NCBI GenBank assembly: GCA_002402375.1
Contig: DHFT01000011.1
Span: 4,843-18,035, forward strand
Reading direction: 5' to 3'
Source of the DNA: Elusimicrobia bacterium UBA4817
GTDB taxonomy: Bacteria; Elusimicrobiota; UBA8919
DNA length: 13,193 bases
Positions 5,680 through 12,645 of the stretch are shown here, one piece after another. The position numbers and the translations under genes are program-made. Every line of letters starts with the position of its first letter. Positions within the stretch are counted from its first letter, which is position 1. The notes below the pieces were generated by a model. The model was not told the origin of the DNA, searched no databases, and saw only the letters and a program-made list of their open reading frames with translations.

Positions 5680-7252
5680 ATTCTTTGATTCCGTTAAAAA
5701 TATTTTCCGCCACTTTTTTCTGAAATTTTTTCTGGTTGAGAAGTTTTTCTTCCTTGGCGTTTGACAAAAATCCGACTTCAACCAAAACGGCCGGCATTGT
5801 AGCGCCTCTTAAAACATAAAAATTCGCCTGCTTGACGCCGCGTGAATTCAAATTAGAAAAATTGTTGCATACCTGCTTATCAATGGTTCCGCAGAGAGTT
5901 GCCGACTCGTTCATAAATTCAGTTACTGCCATAGATAACAATAGTTTTTCTATGTCTCTTTTTCCGGAAAGCGAGGGTTTTTCAAGTGCAATTACGGAGT
6001 TTTCCATATTTGCGACTGCTTCGGCGGCGCGGTCGGTGGCCTTTTCCGATAGAAAATAAATTTCAAAACCGCGTGTATTATCGGAAATAGAAGCGTTGCA
6101 GTGAATGCTCACAAACAGGTCGGCCATAACTTTATTGGCGAATCTCGTCCTGTCCGCAAGCGGTATAAATGTATCGTCCGACCTTGTCAGAAAAACGGTA
6201 TATCCGTTCTTTTTTAACAACCCCGCTAAAAGTTTTGTTACAATAAGCGCTATATCTTTTTCCTTCGTTCCTTTGGGACCTACTGCACCGGGGTCCTCAC
6301 CTCCATGCCCGGCATCAACAACAATTTTATTAAGTTTATGAATCGCTTTTGTTGGTTTTGATTTTTTTATTTCGTTGGTCTCAACAATCGGGATTTCTTG
6401 TTCCGTCTTTGACGGAGGAGGAAGAATCTCTGACGGTATATTTGTTTCTAAAAAACCTGTTGATGACGGAGCAAGCACGGAGGATAAACCTGTTAATTTC
6501 GCCGACATCTCGCCGAGACGTTCAACATCAATAACCAGCCGAAACGGAGACGATAAGGTAAATGTTTCGCTTTTTCCCGAATAAGTTCCGAGATTTACGA
6601 CGAACAAAACATCCCGCTCCAAATTTGTCGCATCAAGGGTATCAACAACACCGTCATTTATGGTAATTGACGATTTTTCGGCATTAATTTTACTTCTGTA
6701 AATTTTTACGGTAATTTTTTTTTCTCTTGATGTATCAATTTGAATCTCTTTTTTTTCAACCATCTGAATTACCAGACGGGTCTTATCTTTGTAGGAATAA
6801 TATCTCGGCGGAAAAATATCCGGAATAATTGAAACCCGCAAAATAAGCCGCCGATAATCCCATTCGCTGTAAAAACCGGTTACATCCGCGAACGCTCTTG
6901 TAAGCACAAATTCAAGCGGAATTAAAAGTTTGCTGTCGTCCAATAACGCCGCCTTGTTCATCAGCCGTTCAATTTTATTGACAATAACTCTTTTGGAACC
7001 AATCTGAAAAATTATTTCCTTATCGTTAAGGGTAAGTATAACTTTTTTTGATAAAGGAAACCAGTTGGTTTTTGCACCGTAAATTTTTGCGATGTCATCG
7101 GTTGACAAATAACCCATCCCCTGAACAAGAAAAAGCGGAACGGATAAAAAAGTTGAATTTTCTTTTACCACATTTACCGTTTTTATCTCGGCAAAAACGG
7201 TAGAGAAAAATAAAAAAAATATGGCTACAATGACGGATTTTTTATGCTTCAT
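5660..7252 (-). CDS. Secreted N-acetylmuramoyl-L-alanine amidase (AMIN-like plus amidase_3)
   Basis: This 530-residue exported enzyme cleaves the bond between MurNAc and L-Ala. Order of parts: signal peptide (residues 1 to about 22, ending STVFA); a copper-amine-oxidase-N-like wall-binding region (about 25-125); an AMIN-like beta domain (about 145-245); a Pro/Ser-rich linker (about 255-300); and the amidase_3 catalytic domain (309-530). Zinc ligands are H316 (DAGHGG), E331 (KEKD) and H384 (SIHCNA), with catalytic E492 (LVEVGF). Between about 395 and 460 there is a helical insertion of the kind that blocks the active site in AmiB/AmiC-type enzymes, so an activator protein may be needed; that is inference. 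ATG 7252 is preferred; a TTG 9 bases upstream would add three residues. No clear ribosome binding site is seen, and a 7-base-period repeat fills the upstream gap. Confidence 0.9.
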   Translation of the reverse strand: MKHKKSVIVAIFFLFFSTVFAEIKTVNVVKENSTFLSVPLFLVQGMGYLSTDDIAKIYGAKTNWFPLSKKVILTLNDKEIIFQIGSKRVIVNKIERLMNKAALLDDSKLLIPLEFVLTRAFADVTGFYSEWDYRRLILRVSIIPDIFPPRYYSYKDKTRLVIQMVEKKEIQIDTSREKKITVKIYRSKINAEKSSITINDGVVDTLDATNLERDVLFVVNLGTYSGKSETFTLSSPFRLVIDVERLGEMSAKLTGLSSVLAPSSTGFLETNIPSEILPPPSKTEQEIPIVETNEIKKSKPTKAIHKLNKIVVDAGHGGEDPGAVGPKGTKEKDIALIVTKLLAGLLKKNGYTVFLTRSDDTFIPLADRTRFANKVMADLFVSIHCNASISDNTRGFEIYFLSEKATDRAAEAVANMENSVIALEKPSLSGKRDIEKLLLSMAVTEFMNESATLCGTIDKQVCNNFSNLNSRGVKQANFYVLRGATMPAVLVEVGFLSNAKEEKLLNQKKFQKKVAENIFNGIKEYEKRLK

Positions 7253-7254
7253 AA

Positions 7255-7289
7255 CTTTCAATTTTAAGCTTTGACCTTTAACTTTTAAC
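7255..7289 (-). repeat. Degenerate 7-base-period repeat before the amidase gene
   Basis: Read on the minus strand, five successive heptamers are GTTAAAA, GTTAAAG, GTCAAAG, CTTAAAA and TTGAAAG. They fill nearly all of the 45-base gap between the aroC stop and the amidase ATG and occupy the place where a ribosome binding site would be. Confidence 0.7.
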
Positions 7290-7297
7290 CTTTCCGT

Positions 7298-8461
7298 TCA
7301 CCTGCTTTTCAGCAGAGCAATATAATTTAAGTAATTTGCTTTTATTTCTGCAATTGAATCGCCGCCGAATTTCTCGCAAAATGATTTTGCTATCTCAATT
7401 GAGACGACGGCTTCGCCTATAACACCGGCAGCGGGAACCGCGCAGACATCCGAACGGACAATCTGCGCCTTTATGCTTTCCTTTGTTTTTATATCAACCG
7501 ATTGCAGAGGTCTTTTTAATGACGGTATCGGCTTCATCGCCGCGCGGACAATTATCTGCTCTCCGTTGGAAATTCCGCCCTCAATGCCGCCGGCGTTGTT
7601 TGATTTACGCCAATAACCGATTGAACTATCATAAAAAATTTCGTCGTGAACCTGCGAACCCAATTTTCTTGATATATCAAATCCGCGGCCTATTTCAACG
7701 CCTTTTACCGCCTGAATTGACATCACCGCATAAGCAAGACGGGCGTCAAGTTTCAAATCCCATTGGGTATGACTTCCAAGTCCGACAGGCACGCTACTTG
7801 CAACAACGGTAAAAATTCCGCCGACAGTGTCACCGTTTTCCTTCGCTTTTTCAATCGCTTTAATCATCCGTTCTGCCGTTTTTTCGTCAAAACATCTCAC
7901 CGGTGAATTTTCCGCAAGTTCGGCTATATCGTCAATTTTCATCTTGGATGACGGAACACGAATACCCGCAATCTCTTTCGTAAAAGAAATTATTTTTATT
8001 CCGAATTCTTTTAAAAATTTTTTACAAACCGCACCGACGGCAACACGGGCGGCAGTTTCCCGGGCGCTTGACCTTTCAAGAATATCTCTCATATCATCAG
8101 TATTGAATTTTAAAATCCCGGGAAGGTCTGCATGACCCGGACGGGGCCGCGTTAATTTGAATTTTTCATCTGCGGCACCGGCTTCTGTGGACATTATTGT
8201 TTTCCAATTTTCCCAATCCTTGTTTGAAATTGTCAACGCAATAGGCGAGCCGAGTGTCTTTCCGTGACGAACGCCGGAAGTAATTGAAACCTTATCGCTC
8301 TCAATTGATTGCATTCTTTCGCCGCGGCCGAAACCCTTTTGACGACGGGCAAGTTCCGTATTTATGAAATCCTCATCTAATTCAACCCCGTAAGGAATAC
8401 CCTCTAATATCGCCGTCAGACACTTACCGTGCGACTCGCCGCTTGTTACATATCTGAGCAT
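7298..8461 (-). CDS. aroC: Chorismate synthase AroC
   Basis: This FMN-dependent enzyme carries out the last shikimate step, from 5-enolpyruvylshikimate-3-phosphate to chorismate. It has 387 residues, a normal length. Signatures are GESHG (8-12, with H11 as the active-site His), the RPRPGHAD motif with H110, and ERSSARETAAR from 129. The start is the ATG at 8461, giving MLRYVTSGESHG as in other chorismate synthases. GGAGG lies 8 bases upstream. A second ATG five codons further upstream lies inside the REP element and overlaps the binding site, so it is rejected. aroE is directly upstream on the same strand. Confidence 0.97.
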   Translation of the reverse strand: MLRYVTSGESHGKCLTAILEGIPYGVELDEDFINTELARRQKGFGRGERMQSIESDKVSITSGVRHGKTLGSPIALTISNKDWENWKTIMSTEAGAADEKFKLTRPRPGHADLPGILKFNTDDMRDILERSSARETAARVAVGAVCKKFLKEFGIKIISFTKEIAGIRVPSSKMKIDDIAELAENSPVRCFDEKTAERMIKAIEKAKENGDTVGGIFTVVASSVPVGLGSHTQWDLKLDARLAYAVMSIQAVKGVEIGRGFDISRKLGSQVHDEIFYDSSIGYWRKSNNAGGIEGGISNGEQIIVRAAMKPIPSLKRPLQSVDIKTKESIKAQIVRSDVCAVPAAGVIGEAVVSIEIAKSFCEKFGGDSIAEIKANYLNYIALLKSR

Positions 8462-8469
8462 TTTAATGT

Positions 8470-8474
8470 CCTCC
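8470..8474 (-). promoter_or_regulatory. Ribosome binding site that fixes the aroC start
   Basis: GGAGG (8474-8470) sits 8 bases before ATG 8461. It follows directly on the conserved 3' flank of the REP element (AGCGAAGCGA). Confidence 0.85.
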
Positions 8475-8518
8475 ATTCGCTTCGCTCACCCCCGACTGAA
8501 GTCGGGGGCTACATTATT
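8473..8518 (-). repeat. REP-type hairpin repeat, copy 1 (GTAG class), between aroE and aroC
   Basis: On the minus strand the order is AATAAT, GTAG (8512-8509), a 9-bp perfect stem CCCCCGACT/AGTCGGGGG (8508-8500 with 8497-8489) with a 2-base centre, then TGAGCGAAGCGA. The GTAG tetranucleotide 5' of a palindrome is the hallmark of REP sequences mobilised by REP-associated tyrosine transposases (RAYT). The same flanks recur at 12600-12640 with a different stem. The element begins at the aroE stop codon and ends at the aroC ribosome binding site. Confidence 0.85.
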
Positions 8519-9338
8519 ACAAATTCTTTCTTAAAACTTTCTTCATAAATTCAACGGGCGGAATTTTTCCGGTCCACAGTTCAAACGATTTCGCACCCTG
8601 ATAAACAAGCATATCCAAGCCGCCGGCAAAGGCAGCACCTATTTTTTTTGCATCTTTTATAAGTTGCGTTTCCCTGTTATAGATGACATCGTACACAAAC
8701 AAATTTTTCCTTAAATATTTTTTATCAATCGGGGAACAGTCGCCGACTTTCATCCCTACGGGCGTGGCATTTATAAAAATATCGGCGCTTTTTATTTCAT
8801 CCGGAATTTGCGAGGTTTTTACAATTTTAATTTGCGGGAACGAACCTTCTAAAAAATGTTTTGCTTTTTCCGTGTCAATATCGGCTACTGTAAGCCGTTT
8901 GATTTTTGAACCAATAAGCGAAAGGGCAATTGCCTTGGCAACACCGCCGCAACCCAGCATTAAAACATTTTTGTTTTTCGGTGTAATTTTTTCAGATATT
9001 GATTTAAGAAAACCGTAACAATCCGTGTTAAAACCGGATAGTTTTCCGTTTTTGTTAACGATTGTATTTACCGCGCCGATTTTTTTCGCCGCGGCAGAAA
9101 TTTTGTCAAGATATTTTACTATGTTTTCCTTGTGAGGAATTGTAACATTAACGCCTGCAATGTTAAAAATACGAATAGCATTTACGGCATTTGAAAGATT
9201 GTCCGTTTTCACCTCAAACGGCAAATAGATAAAATCCAGTCCCATCTTTTCTATCGCCGCATTGTGCATCAAAGGGGAAAGTGAATGTTTTATCGGATAA
9301 CCGAATATCCCGAGAATTTTTGTTTTTGACGAAATCAT
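8517..9338 (-). CDS. aroE: Shikimate dehydrogenase (NADP+) AroE
   Basis: This enzyme reduces 3-dehydroshikimate to shikimate. It has 273 residues. Substrate-binding S19-L-S21 (KHSLSP), catalytic K70 (NVTIPHKE), and N104 and D106 (FNTDCYG) are present. The NADP-binding loop GCGGVAKA starts at 129 and is followed by NATPVGM. The start is the ATG at 9338, preceded by AGGAG (9352-9348) at 9 bases. The in-frame TTG at 9356 overlaps this site and the end of pmbA. It lies 4 bases after the pmbA stop. Confidence 0.96.
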   Translation of the reverse strand: MISSKTKILGIFGYPIKHSLSPLMHNAAIEKMGLDFIYLPFEVKTDNLSNAVNAIRIFNIAGVNVTIPHKENIVKYLDKISAAAKKIGAVNTIVNKNGKLSGFNTDCYGFLKSISEKITPKNKNVLMLGCGGVAKAIALSLIGSKIKRLTVADIDTEKAKHFLEGSFPQIKIVKTSQIPDEIKSADIFINATPVGMKVGDCSPIDKKYLRKNLFVYDVIYNRETQLIKDAKKIGAAFAGGLDMLVYQGAKSFELWTGKIPPVEFMKKVLRKNL

Positions 9339-9342
9339 ATTT

Positions 9343-10689
9343 TTATTCTCCTGCAACCGATAATTTGCTTATTAACAAAGACGGACTCCCGATGCTTCCG
9401 TAAAACCTCAAATCATTTCCCACGCCGCCAATACTACTGAACAAATCTAAAATATTTCCGGCAATCGTTATACCGTGAATAGGAAATTTTTTAATGCCGT
9501 CTTCCACAAAAAAACCGTTAACGCCGACAGAAAACTCGCCGGAAACGGCATCCGCATTGTGCATGCCCATCGTCTCGGTTATCAAAAGCCCGCCAACAGC
9601 GATACTTTTCAGCAGTTCGTTAAAAGAAAAATTTCCTTTTTGAATATAAATGTTTGTAGGAGCGGGACGGGAACTTCCGGAATAACTTCTTGAAGAATTT
9701 CCTGTTGATTTCACATTATCCCTGTTTGCCGTGTATAAATCGTAAAGATAATTTTTAAGCACTCCTTTTTCTATCAGCACTGTTTTCTGCGTTGGAGTAC
9801 CTTCATCGTCAAAAGAGGATGTCGCCACACCGCCACCAAGCGTTCCGTCATCAATGATGTCCAATCTGTCAGAGCATACTTTTTCATTAAGTTTTCCCTT
9901 AAAGAGCGACACATTTTTCTGCACGGCATAAGCGGAAAATGATGAATCCAAAAGTGCAAGAAATTCACAGGCGACATTTTGATTAAATACAACGGAATAA
10001 TTACCGGTGGTTATTTTTTTAGCACCCAAAAGGTCAACGGAATTTTTTACCGCCTCATTTGTAACGGTCTCAAAATCAATTTCCTTGAAAATCCGTGCAA
10101 CCTTAGATTCGCCGCCGACCTGTATTTCCTTCCCGTCGGAAGCAACGCAGGAAATTCCGTAAGAAAAAACTGTTCCGCAGGAAGAAAGTTCAAGACCGTT
10201 ACTGTTCATTATATACGTTTCACCCAGTGATTCGGAATAAATCGCCCTTACAACATTTTTTATTTTATTATTCGCCAACGCTATATCTTCCATTTTTTTG
10301 ATTAGTGAGATTCTTTTTTCTAACGGCTCTTTACCGAACGAGTCATCGCAAATATCCAATTCGTAACGCAGCGGCGTTTTTGAAGGAATTGCAAGTGATA
10401 TGTATGCATCCTTCCGTAAAAACTCCGAGTTTTTCAATGCGGACAAAATTAAATCATCCGTTGCCCGTTCATTAAAATTATTTGTGTATGCAGAACCTAC
10501 TTTTCCATTTTTTATAATTTTAATTCCTACGCCCTGCGATTCCGAAATATAAGAATCTTCAAGTTTTCTATCCGACCAGACAATGGTTGTGTCGGCAGTT
10601 TTGTCGGCAAAAATTTCTATGCCGACATCAACGCCAGCCGTTTTTTGTGCTTTTACAAAAATATCTTTGAGAAATTTTTTATCGGTCAT
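9343..10689 (-). CDS. pmbA: TldD/PmbA family protein, PmbA (TldE) type
   Basis: This 448-residue protein of the TldD/TldE family forms, in studied bacteria, a heterodimeric metalloprotease that degrades unfolded or modified peptides. The amino half has the family pattern (SDRKLEDSYISESQGVGIKI). The carboxy half has the glycine-rich block from GMHNADAVSGEFSVGVNGF to GNDLRFYGSIGSPSLLI. I see no HExxxH zinc motif, which places it on the non-catalytic TldE/PmbA side; TldD would carry the metal. No tldD is present in the window. The start at 10689 forms an ATGA overlap with the preceding small gene; a TTG six codons upstream is less likely. Confidence 0.92.
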   Translation of the reverse strand: MTDKKFLKDIFVKAQKTAGVDVGIEIFADKTADTTIVWSDRKLEDSYISESQGVGIKIIKNGKVGSAYTNNFNERATDDLILSALKNSEFLRKDAYISLAIPSKTPLRYELDICDDSFGKEPLEKRISLIKKMEDIALANNKIKNVVRAIYSESLGETYIMNSNGLELSSCGTVFSYGISCVASDGKEIQVGGESKVARIFKEIDFETVTNEAVKNSVDLLGAKKITTGNYSVVFNQNVACEFLALLDSSFSAYAVQKNVSLFKGKLNEKVCSDRLDIIDDGTLGGGVATSSFDDEGTPTQKTVLIEKGVLKNYLYDLYTANRDNVKSTGNSSRSYSGSSRPAPTNIYIQKGNFSFNELLKSIAVGGLLITETMGMHNADAVSGEFSVGVNGFFVEDGIKKFPIHGITIAGNILDLFSSIGGVGNDLRFYGSIGSPSLLISKLSVAGE

Positions 10690-10901
10690 CTTATCAGCGA
10701 TGTCCAAACCATATAAAATGCGATTACAGCGAGCAGTATGAAAATTACGCCGATCTTTTTCCGACGGAGAAGCACATAAGCGTCGTTAAACAAAAACTCT
10801 TTTGCATAAAAATTTATTTTCATAACTAATTTCGGTTTATACAAATAGATATAACCTAAAAACAAAAGTACGATTCCGCAAATAAGTTTTATGGTAACCA
10901 T
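10686..10901 (-). CDS. Small two-span membrane protein of unknown function, first gene of the operon
   Basis: This 71-residue protein has two hydrophobic spans (about residues 3-21 and 49-67). A basic/aromatic loop with RRKK just before the second span separates them. The positive-inside rule would place the loop in the cytoplasm with both ends outside. It is preceded by GGGAGGGG (10913-10906) at 4 bases and by a good promoter, so it is almost certainly expressed. It overlaps pmbA as ATGA. I do not recognise a family. Its place in front of pmbA suggests co-expression with it, nothing more. Confidence 0.75.
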   Translation of the reverse strand: MVTIKLICGIVLLFLGYIYLYKPKLVMKINFYAKEFLFNDAYVLLRRKKIGVIFILLAVIAFYMVWTSLIR

Positions 10902-10927
10902 AGTTCCCCTCCCTTTTCCTGCAAATT

Positions 10928-10956
10928 ATTTTATAAAAAATATGGCAAAATGTCAA
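10928..10956 (-). promoter_or_regulatory. Sigma70-type promoter of the ten-gene minus-strand operon
   Basis: On the minus strand, consensus TTGACA (10956-10951), a 17-base spacer and TAAAAT (10933-10928). The predicted start near 10921 leaves about 20 bases of leader that contain a strong ribosome binding site, unlike the leaderless promoters elsewhere in the window. Confidence 0.75.
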
Positions 10957-10971
10957 TTTTTTTTGTATACT
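10943..10971 (+). promoter_or_regulatory. Possible promoter of the NUDIX gene
   Basis: TATACT (10966-10971) is a good -10 box ending 9 bases before the ATG at 10981. The matching -35 position (TGGCAA, 10943-10948, 17-base spacer) is weak. The resulting transcript would have at most a few leader bases, and no ribosome binding site is seen. It overlaps the divergent promoter on the other strand. Confidence 0.5.
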
Positions 10972-10980
10972 ATATTATCT

Positions 10981-11508
10981 ATGATAGAGAAACTAATTAA
11001 ATCAAAAAAAATTTACGGCGGAAAAATTCTAAACTTTTATGTTGACGATGTATCTCTTCCGAACGGAAAAAATGCAAAAAGAGAATACATTCGTCAGCCG
11101 CATGCTGCTGCGGTTATACCTATAATTTCCCGCCAAAAAATAGTTCTTGTTAAACAATACAGATACCCTATAAAAAAAATAACATATGAAATACCGGCAG
11201 GGAAATTGGACAACGGTGAAAAGGCAATTGATTGTATAAAAAGGGAACTTGCGGAAGAAACCGGCTTTACATCAAACAATATAAAAGAACTTATTTCTTT
11301 TTATCCGTCAACGGCTTTTTCAACGGAAAAACTTCACATTTTTGTTGCAAAAAATCTTAAAAAAGTTAGGATTCATCCGGATGAAGACGAATTTATTAAG
11401 CCGGTAATAATTAATTATACAAAAGCGCTTGAATGGATTGAGACGGGTAAAATAAAGGATGCGAAAACACTCATCGGGCTGCTTTATTATTTTTCAAAAA
11501 CCTCTTAA
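10981..11508 (+). CDS. NUDIX hydrolase, ADP-ribose pyrophosphatase-like
   Basis: This 175-residue protein probably hydrolyses ADP-ribose or a related nucleoside diphosphate sugar to the monophosphates. The NUDIX box is complete at residues 74-96: G74-x5-E80-x7-R88-E89-L-x-E92-E93-x-G95-F. The lead-in VKQYRYPIKKITYEIPAGKLD is typical of the NudF/ADP-ribose pyrophosphatase branch. The start is the ATG at 10981; the frame is open to 10891, but that extension runs through the divergent promoters. It stands alone on the plus strand between two minus-strand units. Confidence 0.92.
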   Translation: MIEKLIKSKKIYGGKILNFYVDDVSLPNGKNAKREYIRQPHAAAVIPIISRQKIVLVKQYRYPIKKITYEIPAGKLDNGEKAIDCIKRELAEETGFTSNNIKELISFYPSTAFSTEKLHIFVAKNLKKVRIHPDEDEFIKPVIINYTKALEWIETGKIKDAKTLIGLLYYFSKTS

Positions 11509-11600
11509 CCACAGATGGACACAGATTTCCACAGATTAAAAAACTACAAATTATTTTTGTTCCTTTGAATTTAGCCGTGTTTATCTGTGTGAATCTGTGG
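11509..11600. repeat. CCACAGAT repeat: three direct copies at 10-base period facing inverted copies
   Basis: CCACAGAT begins at 11509, ACACAGAT at 11519 and CCACAGAT at 11529, an exact 10-base step. Inverted copies ATCTGTGT (11583-11590) and ATCTGTGG (11593-11600) can pair with the first two copies (8 bp + 8 bp around a 2-base mismatch), enclosing a loop of about 56 bases. It fills most of the 117-base gap between the convergent NUDIX and acetyltransferase genes and starts right after the NUDIX stop codon. It could act as a two-way terminator, but there is no U-run directly after the stem. Confidence 0.85.
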
Positions 11601-11625
11601 CTTGATTTTTATAATTTTCTATACT

Positions 11626-12081
11626 TTAAGAAATTTCTTTCATAACCGGCACTTCGTTGCAATTGTCGGGGAATAACGGACACTTCACGCATTCAAACCA
11701 GATTTTATGAGGAAGCACTTCTTTAGGAACAACCTTAAATCCCAATTTTAGAAAAAAATCCGGACTGGCCGTCAGGGCGAAAACCTTTTTTACTCCCAGT
11801 TTTTTTGCCGTTGATATGCATTTCCCGACAAGCGCCGAACCCAATCCCCTGTCTCTGTGAGACAACGCTACGGCAAGGGCTTTTACTTCCGCGATGTCCT
11901 CCCATGTTACGAAAAGTTCGCAACAACCCGCAACTTTTTTATTTAATTCTACCACATAAAAATTTTGAAGTTGCTCATAAATCTGATTCAGCGACCTTGC
12001 CAGCATCTGACCGTTTTTCGCATAGTAATTGACCAGTTTCTGGATTTCTTTCACATCCGAAATTTTTGCTTTTCTTATCAT
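11626..12081 (-). CDS. GNAT acetyltransferase, short N-acetylglutamate synthase type
   Basis: This 151-residue GNAT protein has the acetyl-CoA loop RDRGLGSA at 76-83, preceded by the beta4 strand VKALAV. The segment FALTASPDFFLKLGF and the tail LPHKIWFECVKCPLFPDNCNEVPVM, with Cys131, Cys134 and Cys141, are what I associate with the ArgA-like short N-acetylglutamate synthases. These start arginine synthesis from glutamate and acetyl-CoA. The exact substrate is not proven. It is translationally coupled to korC (ATGA overlap). That is sensible if the oxidoreductase makes 2-oxoglutarate, the precursor of glutamate. Confidence 0.8.
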   Translation of the reverse strand: MIRKAKISDVKEIQKLVNYYAKNGQMLARSLNQIYEQLQNFYVVELNKKVAGCCELFVTWEDIAEVKALAVALSHRDRGLGSALVGKCISTAKKLGVKKVFALTASPDFFLKLGFKVVPKEVLPHKIWFECVKCPLFPDNCNEVPVMKEIS

Positions 12082-12593
12082 AACTTTTCCCCTTCCGCAA
12101 ATGCGGATAAATTAATTTCCAAAAGATTTTTTTTATTTTCTAAAACTTTTTTAATAATTTCATTGACGGCGGCAACCGGAAAAATTTTTGTTTCCTTGAT
12201 GAATTTGCCGAGCATAACCATATTCGCCGAGCGGACATCTCCGAGTTGAGAAGCCGTCTCCGTTGCAGGAACATAAATTGCATCCGGGGATTTTGAATAA
12301 ACAAGAGACGAGTTAACAAATAGTAATCCGCCTTTTTTTAATTTCGGCGAAAATCTATTATACGATTGTTCATTCAAAATAATTAGAATTGAAGGCGCGG
12401 CAATAACGGGTGAACCGATTTCGTCGTCGGAAATTATAACCGAACAATTTGCCGTACCTCCTCTCATTTCGGCGCCGTAAGACGGAAAAAAAGTCGTGTA
12501 TTTATTTTGCGATGCGGCAATATTACACAAAAGATTACCTAAAAACATAATCCCCTGTCCGCCGCTGCCGGCTATAATTATTTCTTCATGCAT
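12078..12593 (-). CDS. korC: 2-oxoacid:ferredoxin oxidoreductase, gamma subunit (KorC type)
   Basis: This 171-residue gamma subunit belongs to a thiamine-diphosphate enzyme that interconverts 2-oxoacid + CoA + oxidised ferredoxin with acyl-CoA + CO2 + reduced ferredoxin. Family marks are G9-S-G-G-Q-G14 at the amino terminus and PSYGAEMRGG at 37-46, the latter typical of 2-oxoglutarate (Kor) and branched-chain (Vor) types. korB lies upstream on the same strand, separated by about 100 bases of hairpin repeats, and a GNAT gene overlaps its end. The ribosome binding site is weak (GAGAG about 7 bases upstream) and comes from the REP flank. Confidence 0.9.
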   Translation of the reverse strand: MHEEIIIAGSGGQGIMFLGNLLCNIAASQNKYTTFFPSYGAEMRGGTANCSVIISDDEIGSPVIAAPSILIILNEQSYNRFSPKLKKGGLLFVNSSLVYSKSPDAIYVPATETASQLGDVRSANMVMLGKFIKETKIFPVAAVNEIIKKVLENKKNLLEINLSAFAEGEKL

Positions 12594-12599
12594 TTATTT

Positions 12600-12640
12600 C
12601 TCTCGCTTCGCTCACCGAGAATGAATTCTCGGCTACATTA
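12600..12640 (-). repeat. REP-type hairpin repeat, copy 2 (GTAG class), just before korC
   Basis: On the minus strand: AATAAT, GTAG (12636-12633), an 8-bp perfect stem CCGAGAAT/ATTCTCGG (12632-12625 with 12622-12615) and the flank TGAGCGAAGCGA. The flanks match copy 1 at 8473-8518 while the stem sequence is different but still fully paired. It ends within 10 bases of the korC ATG. Confidence 0.85.
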
Positions 12641-12645
12641 TTGTG

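Noticed and set aside
5680..5781. 34-residue lysine-rich amino-terminal extension of MurI
   Set aside because: It only re-reads the end of the amidase gene in another frame; MurI family proteins begin near the DSG motif, as with ATG 5679.
8462..8476. Upstream ATG for aroC at 8476
   Set aside because: It lies within the REP flank and the Shine-Dalgarno of the better start, and adds residues (MEDIK) not expected before MLRYVTSGESHG.
10891..10980. Longer NUDIX start at 10891
   Set aside because: The added codons cross both divergent promoters and lack a binding site; the family fold begins after ATG 10981.
10902..10980. Riboswitch or other leader RNA before the long operon
   Set aside because: The predicted leader is about 20 bases and holds only a ribosome binding site, too short for any known riboswitch.
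11509..11600. CRISPR array from the CCACAGAT copies
   Set aside because: Units are 8 bases at a 10-base step with no spacers, and there is an inverted half; nothing resembles CRISPR repeats or cas genes.
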